5,072 nucleotides of DNA. It comes from Caulobacteraceae bacterium UBA6225 (GTDB taxonomy: Bacteria; Pseudomonadota; Alphaproteobacteria; Caulobacterales; Caulobacteraceae). Shown here piece by piece: positions 1 to 5,072 of this stretch; position 1 is the stretch's first letter; each line of letters opens with the position of its first letter. Made by a program: the position numbers and the translations under genes. The notes beneath the pieces are model-generated. The model was not told the DNA's origin. It saw only the letters and a list, made by a program, of their open reading frames with translations, and made no database searches. The stretch lies in NCBI GenBank assembly GCA_002441055.1, contig DJWR01000050.1:1-5072 (forward strand). Direction: 5' to 3'.

Positions 1-45
1 GACGATTTAGCAAACCGTTGCCTTCAGCCACTCGGCCACGTCACC
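1..45 (-). tRNA. tRNA-Ser (anticodon GCT), 5' half, cut by the window edge
   Basis: Read on the minus strand from 45 down to 1, the sequence folds as the first half of a class II tRNA. The 5' acceptor strand is GGTGACG, followed by TG and a D arm GCC...GGC with the GAGTGGCTGAA loop typical of tRNA-Ser and tRNA-Leu. The anticodon stem is ACGGT/ATCGT, with four Watson-Crick pairs and one G-T wobble. The 7-base loop TTGCTAA gives anticodon GCT, which reads the serine codons AGC and AGU. The last visible base, C, would open the long variable arm; the variable arm, T arm and 3' acceptor strand lie beyond position 1. The gene is transcribed divergently from hfsE, so its promoter must lie in the shared intergenic region. 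The anticodon loop and serine-type D arm make the identity quite secure despite truncation. Confidence 0.9.
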
Positions 46-227
46 ATTGTTTAGAGCCGGGTTGTCTCCCGCCCCTCGCGGCCGGTCGGGAAGGTGAATC
101 CCCGGGCGGTCTCGAAGGAGGGACTGCATAGCCGAAACCCTGGCCCCGGGGCAACGGCTCAAAATCGTGGGCATGGCAAACAGCCTCAAGGCTGCGGTTA
201 ACCTGTCGATCAGAGGCGCAGCCCATA
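46..227. other. Divergent intergenic region between tRNA-Ser and hfsE
   Basis: These 182 bases separate two divergent genes and should contain both promoters. No convincing -35/-10 pair was found on either strand by eye. What can be seen is an AAGGAGGG stretch at 115-122 resembling a strong Shine-Dalgarno but with no ATG, GTG or TTG at a usable distance; a 10-base palindrome GCCCCGGGGC at 143-152; a short hairpin CAGCC-TCAA-GGCTG at 181-194; and a GGTTAACC palindrome at 196-203. A small open frame starts at ATG 173 and runs into hfsE in another frame (see findings). None of these elements has proven function. Confidence 0.5.
198..203 (+). promoter_or_regulatory. Possible CtrA half-site (TTAACC) upstream of hfsE
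   Basis: TTAACC occurs 24 bases before the hfsE ATG at 228, inside the palindrome GGTTAACC, so it reads the same way on both strands. In Caulobacterales the cell-cycle regulator CtrA binds TTAA-N7-TTAA, or half-sites of the TTAACC(AT) kind. Here the base block seven nucleotides further on is ATCA rather than TTAA, so only one half is good. The site stands out because TTAA is rare in DNA this GC-rich, and holdfast synthesis is cell-cycle timed. A single 6-base match is nevertheless weak evidence. Confidence 0.25.
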
Positions 228-1835
<1,608 letters not shown>

Positions 1836-1845
1836 GCGGCGGGAC

Positions 1846-3288
1846 ATGTTCTGGCGCGGCGTGGTCGGCTATCTGCCGGTCAACATCATTCAGGGCCTGG
1901 TGGGACTGGCGACCATCGTCACTTTCACCCGAGTACTGACGCCAGCCCAGTTCGGCGACTACGCCCTGGGCTTTTCGGCCATGAGCCTGCTGCACACCGC
2001 CATCTTCACCTGGAACGAGGCCGCCATGGCCAGGTTCTGGGTCGGCGAGGCCGACAAGGGCCGCGGCGGCGATCACTCAGCCACCATCTATCGCACCTGG
2101 CTGGCCCTGCTGGTGGTGCTGCCGGTGGCGCTGATCATCGCTGTGCTGCTGCCCCTGTCGCCGGGGCTGAAGCTGGCGGTCATCTGCGGCGTCCTGGCTG
2201 CCCTGCCACGCACCTTCGCCAAGCTCGCCCAGGAACGGCGCCGGGCGGCTGGCGAGGTGGCCGGCGCCGCCTCCATCGACATGATCCAGACGCTGGGGGC
2301 GTTCGCCGTCGGCGCCTTCCTGGCCTGGCGCGGGTTTGGCGGCGCGGCGCCCGTGATCGGCTTCGGCGTGGCCGCCGCTGTGTGCATGGTCTGGACCCTG
2401 CCGTCTGAGTTCAAATTCGCCCGGGAGGGCCGATTTGAGGCGCCGCGGGCGCGCACCTATCTCGGCTATGGCCTGCCCGTCGCCCTGTCGCTGATCCTGG
2501 CCCTGGTGCTGTCGACCACCGATAGATTCCTGCTGGCCGCCTTCCTGGATGAGGCGTCGGTGGGCGTCTATCACGCAGGCTACAGCCTCGCGAACCGCAC
2601 CCTGGACGTTCTGTTCATCTGGCTGGGCGCCGCGGGCGGCCCGGCCCTGATCGCCGCCCTTGAGCGCGGCGGTCCCGGCGAGCTGGGCCGCGCGGCTCGG
2701 GAACAGGCGAGCCTGATGCTGCTGCTCTGCGTGCCCGCTGCGGTGGGTCTGGCCCTGGTGGCCGCGCCGCTCGCCCAGCTGATGGTGGGCCCGGATCTCG
2801 CGGCCGGGGCGGCCCATGTGACCCCATGGATCGCGCTCAGCGGCCTGCTGGCGGGCCTGACCACCTACTATTTCCATCAGGCCTTCACCCTGGGCCAGCG
2901 CACCCAGCTGTTGCTGGCGGCCATGGCGATCCCGGCGATCGCCAATCTGGTGCTGAACCTGATCCTCATTCCGCGCTTTGGCCTGGATGGCGCGCTCTGG
3001 GCGACCCTGGCCAGCTACGCCCTTGGCCTGGCCGCCTCCATGGCGCTGGGGGCCCGCAGCCTGGTCCTGCCCATTCCCTGGCTGCCGCTCGTTCAGACCC
3101 TGGGCGCCACCGCCGTCATGGCGCTGGCCGTCAGCCGCGTGCCGGCCCTGGGGGGCTGGGCGGAGCTGCTGCTGAAGGCGAGCCTCGGCGGTCTGGTCTT
3201 CGGGGCGATCACCTTTGTTCTCGACACAGGCGCCCTGCGCAGTCGCGGCCTGACCCTGCTGCGGGATCTGAAGGCGAGGCCGGCATGA
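1846..3288 (+). CDS. hfsF: HfsF: holdfast polysaccharide flippase (Wzx type)
   Basis: This 480-residue, very hydrophobic protein has the size and hydropathy of the Wzx/PST branch of the MOP (MVF/MATE-like) superfamily. About 12-14 membrane helices can be drawn, for example near 7-30, 41-58, 84-105, 107-124, 146-162, 166-185, 206-226, 291-313, 326-346, 353-376, 383-402, 411-430 and 440-459. The N-terminus has the usual family opening: a hydrophobic helix, then VTFTRVLTPAQFGDYALG (25-42), matching the 'R-L-x-P-x-x-F-G-x-Y' pattern. TTDRFLLAAFLDEASVGVY (224-242) also fits the family, including an internal Asp-Arg. Its expected role is to move the undecaprenyl-linked repeat unit from cytoplasm to periplasm. 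It starts 10 bases after the hfsE stop with a poor ribosome site (GGCGGG, 1838-1843), so translation is probably coupled to hfsE. Substrate identity is inferred only from neighbours. Confidence 0.87.
   Translation: MFWRGVVGYLPVNIIQGLVGLATIVTFTRVLTPAQFGDYALGFSAMSLLHTAIFTWNEAAMARFWVGEADKGRGGDHSATIYRTWLALLVVLPVALIIAVLLPLSPGLKLAVICGVLAALPRTFAKLAQERRRAAGEVAGAASIDMIQTLGAFAVGAFLAWRGFGGAAPVIGFGVAAAVCMVWTLPSEFKFAREGRFEAPRARTYLGYGLPVALSLILALVLSTTDRFLLAAFLDEASVGVYHAGYSLANRTLDVLFIWLGAAGGPALIAALERGGPGELGRAAREQASLMLLLCVPAAVGLALVAAPLAQLMVGPDLAAGAAHVTPWIALSGLLAGLTTYYFHQAFTLGQRTQLLLAAMAIPAIANLVLNLILIPRFGLDGALWATLASYALGLAASMALGARSLVLPIPWLPLVQTLGATAVMALAVSRVPALGGWAELLLKASLGGLVFGAITFVLDTGALRSRGLTLLRDLKARPA
3271..3279 (+). 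promoter_or_regulatory. Ribosome binding site fixing the hfsG start
   Basis: AAGGCGAGG lies 5 bases before ATG 3285, inside the end of hfsF. It decides the hfsG start: the frame stays open upstream to an ATG at 2826, but that extension would lie entirely over hfsF and translates to a Pro/Gly/Arg-rich sequence with no family resemblance. Confidence 0.65.
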
Positions 3289-4205
3289 GCGCGACCCTGT
3301 TCGACAACGCCCCCTGGGCGACCGCCCAGCCTCGCCTGTCGGTGCTGGTCCCCTTCAAGGGCGATGATCCCCGCCCCTTGCTCATCGCCCTGGCGCGGGA
3401 ATCTGTGGCCGTCGAGATCGTCCTGCTGGACGATGGTACGGGGGACGCCAGCCTCAGCGCGGCCCTGCAGGCGCTCATCCCTGATCTGCCCTTGCCCACC
3501 CGCCTCGTCACCCTGGCGGTCAATGAAGGCCGCGCCAAGGGCCGCAACCGGCTGGTCAGCCACGCCCGGGCCGGCCACTTCCTGTTTCTCGACAGCGACA
3601 TGGCGCCCGATCGCGACGACTTCCTCGCCGCCTGGCTCGCCTTGATCACGAAAGACGATCCGGCTGTGGCCTTTGGCGGCTTCTCCCTCCAGCAGGTCGA
3701 GCCCCGCCGCGACCAGGCCCTGCACCGGGCCATGGCCGCCCACAGCGACTGCCTCAGCGCAGCCGAGCGCAGCCTCTCGCCCGAAAAACACGTCTTCACC
3801 TCCAACCTCCTGGTGCGCCGGGACGTGTTCGCCGCCGAAGGGTTCGACGAAGGCTTCGCCGGCTGGGGCTGGGAGGACGTGGAGTGGGGCATGCGGGTGG
3901 CCCGCCGCTGGCCCATCGTTCACATCGACAACACCGCCACCCATCTGGGCCTCGACCCGGCCAAGGTGATCGCCGCCAAGTATGAGCAGTCGGCGGCCAA
4001 CTTCGCCCGGGTGGTGGCCGCCCATCCTGAGGTGGTCAGCGCCTATCCCAGCTATCGCGCGGCCAAGATTCTGCGGCGTGTTCCCCTGCGCCGCCTCTGG
4101 CGGCCGCTGATCAAGGCCTTCGCCCTCAATGACCTGGCGCCGCTGCCCAGCCGCGCCTTCGCCATGCGGCTCTATCGCGCCGCCCTCTATACCGAGGCCG
4201 TCTGA
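3285..4205 (+). CDS. hfsG: HfsG: family 2 glycosyltransferase for holdfast repeat assembly
   Basis: This 306-residue protein has a GT-A fold family 2 glycosyltransferase layout. RLSVLVPFKGDD (17-28) forms the first strand and nucleotide-binding loop. EIVLLDDGTGD (44-54) carries the Asp pair. NEGRAKGRN (80-88) is the classic 'N-x-G-x-x-x-A-R-N'-type segment. FLFLDSDM (99-106) carries the DxD motif (D103, D105) that holds the metal and sugar nucleotide. GWGWEDVEW (193-201) supplies the ED pair (197-198) expected for the catalytic base, in the form seen in Glyco_transf_7C-type C-terminal regions. There is no signal peptide or clear membrane helix; the C-terminal stretch from about 262 is basic and amphipathic and may touch the membrane. 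It should act in the cytoplasm on the lipid-linked acceptor made by HfsE. A GlcNAc-type donor would fit the chemistry and the next-door deacetylase but cannot be read from the sequence. Its ATG overlaps the hfsF stop (ATGA) and its stop overlaps the hfsH start. Confidence 0.87.
   Translation: MSATLFDNAPWATAQPRLSVLVPFKGDDPRPLLIALARESVAVEIVLLDDGTGDASLSAALQALIPDLPLPTRLVTLAVNEGRAKGRNRLVSHARAGHFLFLDSDMAPDRDDFLAAWLALITKDDPAVAFGGFSLQQVEPRRDQALHRAMAAHSDCLSAAERSLSPEKHVFTSNLLVRRDVFAAEGFDEGFAGWGWEDVEWGMRVARRWPIVHIDNTATHLGLDPAKVIAAKYEQSAANFARVVAAHPEVVSAYPSYRAAKILRRVPLRRLWRPLIKAFALNDLAPLPSRAFAMRLYRAALYTEAV
4194..4197 (+). promoter_or_regulatory. Ribosome binding site of hfsH
   Basis: GAGG within the last hfsG codons sits 7 bases before ATG 4205. 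The hfsG stop and the hfsH start share a base (TGATG), which favours re-initiation by the same ribosome and supports this ATG as the start. Confidence 0.5.
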
Positions 4206-4981
4206 TGTCGCCTGAGCAAGCCTACCAGCCCGACCGCACCCTGAAGGGCAAGCTGCGCCGAAGGCTCGTCCGCCTGGCCCACCGCCGCCCCCTCGCCCGC
4301 GGCCCGCAGTCGCCGATGGTGTCCTTCACCTTCGATGATGCGCCTCTGACGGCGGTCGAGACCGGCGCGCGCCTGCTGGAAGCCCGCGGCGCCCGCGGCG
4401 TCTTCTATGTTTCTGCCGGACTGGCCGGAGGCGAAGGTCCCATGGGCCGTTTCGCCGAAGCCGCCGACTATGCCCGGCTGGCCCAGGCGGGCCACGAGAT
4501 CGCCTGCCACACCTATTCCCATCTGGATTGCGGGCAGGCCGATGGGCCCGCCGCCGATGATGACGCCGCGCGCAATCGCAACGCTCTGGCCGACTGGGGC
4601 GCTGGCCCCGTCAGTCACTTCGCCTATCCCTATGGGGACGTCGCAGCAGGGCCCAAGGCGGCTCTGGCCGGCCGTTACGGCGTGCTGCGCGCCCTGCACC
4701 ACGGAGTGATCGAGGCCGGGACGGATCTGAACCAGGCGCCAGCCGTCGGGATCGAGGACCCAGACGGCGAGGCCATCGCCGAGCACTGGCTGGCCAAGGC
4801 CAAGGCGCGCAACGCCTGGCTGATCCTCTACACCCACGATGTGCGACCAGACCCCTCCCCCTGGGGCTGCACGCCCGACGCCCTGGCCCGCCTGATCGAC
4901 CGGGCGCAGACCAGTGGGATGGAGATCGTCACCGTGGCCGAAGGCGCCCAGCGGCTCGGGGTCGTCCCGGCCGCCGCCTGA
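4205..4981 (+). CDS. hfsH: HfsH: holdfast polysaccharide deacetylase (CE4/NodB family)
   Basis: This 258-residue protein belongs to carbohydrate esterase family 4, metal-dependent N-deacetylases of GlcNAc-type sugars. Motif 1 is SFTFDDAP (40-47), with D44 as expected catalytic base and D45 as metal ligand. Motif 2 is HTYSH (102-106), giving metal ligands H102 and H106. Motif 3 is FAYPYGDV (139-146). A late motif WLILYTHDV (205-213) carries H211, the likely catalytic acid. The active site looks complete. The N-terminus is basic (LKGKLRRRLVRLAHRR, 13-28) with no hydrophobic core, so no signal peptide is visible; a cytoplasmic or membrane-peripheral protein is inferred. Deacetylated holdfast carries positive amines needed for adhesion and cohesion in Caulobacter. 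It is the last gene of the plus-strand group, overlapping hfsG by one base and ending 7 bases from a convergent frame. Confidence 0.88.
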   Translation: MSPEQAYQPDRTLKGKLRRRLVRLAHRRPLARGPQSPMVSFTFDDAPLTAVETGARLLEARGARGVFYVSAGLAGGEGPMGRFAEAADYARLAQAGHEIACHTYSHLDCGQADGPAADDDAARNRNALADWGAGPVSHFAYPYGDVAAGPKAALAGRYGVLRALHHGVIEAGTDLNQAPAVGIEDPDGEAIAEHWLAKAKARNAWLILYTHDVRPDPSPWGCTPDALARLIDRAQTSGMEIVTVAEGAQRLGVVPAAA

Positions 4982-4984
4982 ACG

Positions 4985-4995
4985 GGGCTCAGCCC
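4985..4995. terminator. Weak hairpin between convergent gene ends
   Basis: GGGCT-C-AGCCC is a perfect inverted repeat just after the hfsH stop, realistically a 4-base-pair stem with a TCA loop, followed on the plus strand by TCTTCTT. Its position at the convergent junction suits a terminator, but the stem is short and there is no uninterrupted T run, so this is only a candidate. The TCA is also the complement of the stop codon of the minus-strand frame. Confidence 0.2.
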
Positions 4996-5072
4996 TCTTC
5001 TTCAGCCCGCCGGCGGCGACGTTCAGTCTTGGCCCGCCCCGCCCACAGCTTGCGATGGGCGATCGCCGCGGC
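4989..5072 (-). CDS. C-terminal end of an unidentified convergent gene (partial)
   Basis: Read on the minus strand from the right edge, 27 codons are open and end in TGA (complement of TCA at 4989-4991). Most codons end in G or C, as in the neighbouring genes. The translation starts AAAIAHRKLWAGRAK and then becomes a strongly charged tail with five arginines in a row followed by AEEEG. A basic tail of this kind often follows the last membrane helix of an integral membrane protein, but the helix itself would lie outside the window. From memory of Caulobacter, hfsDABC lies next to hfsEFGH, so the Wzy-like polymerase HfsC is a possible identity; this is inference. In 84 bases of GC-rich DNA an open frame can also occur by chance. 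Confidence 0.45.
   Translation of the reverse strand, partial: AAAIAHRKLWAGRAKTERRRRRAEEEG

Noticed and set aside
48..57. GCTCTAAAC on the minus strand as a -10 box for the tRNA gene
   Set aside because: It resembles the Caulobacter GCTANAWC element only with an extra base, and no TTGAC-like -35 was found at a suitable distance.
115..122. AAGGAGGG resembling a strong Shine-Dalgarno sequence
   Set aside because: No ATG, GTG or TTG follows within a usable distance; the only near candidate is CTG at 124, two bases away, opening a short low-complexity frame.
7..189. 60-codon minus-strand open frame over the tRNA
   Set aside because: It runs through the tRNA-Ser gene; its GDVAEWLKATVC end is the familiar false translation of a tRNA-Ser/Leu D arm.
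2077..2877. Minus-strand open frame (266 codons) opposite hfsF
   Set aside because: Low-complexity Arg/Gln/Gly-rich translation with no domain pattern; the plus strand encodes a clear multi-helix flippase.
2826..3284. Upstream extension of the hfsG frame to ATG 2826 (153 extra codons)
   Set aside because: It lies fully within hfsF in another frame, reads as Pro/Gly/Ala/Arg-rich noise, and a good ribosome site plus ATGA overlap support ATG 3285.
3093..4025. Minus-strand open frame (310 codons) opposite the hfsF end and hfsG
   Set aside because: It spans two real genes antisense and has the same shadow composition; the GT2 motifs lie on the plus strand.

Overview
The window is GC-rich with strongly GC-biased third codon positions. 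It looks like chromosomal DNA of a stalked-bacterium-type alphaproteobacterium (Caulobacterales: Caulobacter, Phenylobacterium, Brevundimonas and relatives). The main reason is the gene content and order: a priming glycosylphosphotransferase, a Wzx-type flippase, a family 2 glycosyltransferase and a polysaccharide deacetylase, in that order. This matches the holdfast synthesis cluster hfsE-hfsF-hfsG-hfsH. The genus cannot be fixed from the sequence alone.

Layout. Positions 1-45 (minus strand) hold the 5' half of a tRNA-Ser with anticodon GCT; the rest of it lies off the left edge. Positions 46-227 are the divergent intergenic region between the tRNA and hfsE. It has a TTAACC motif resembling a CtrA half-site and a small overlapping reading frame of doubtful status. 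From 228 to 4981 four plus-strand genes lie head to tail with almost no spacing: a 10-base gap, then an ATGA overlap, then a TGATG overlap, so they are probably one transcript with coupled translation. After a 7-base gap, the last 84 bases read open on the minus strand, as the C-terminal tail of a convergent gene.

How the genes work together (family knowledge plus inference). HfsE would load a hexose-1-phosphate onto undecaprenyl phosphate at the cytoplasmic face. HfsG would add a further sugar, probably GlcNAc-type. HfsH, which has no visible signal peptide, would remove acetyl groups from some N-acetylated sugars. HfsF would flip the lipid-linked repeat to the periplasm for polymerisation. 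The polymerase (HfsC/HfsI), export (HfsA/B/D) and anchor (Hfa) proteins are not in the window. The convergent partial gene at the right edge is a candidate for the end of the hfsDABC group.

This is a recognised adhesin pathway, not an undescribed system. The points worth a second look are the hfsE leader and start choice, the possible cell-cycle control site, the apparent cytoplasmic location of the deacetylase, and the unidentified convergent gene.
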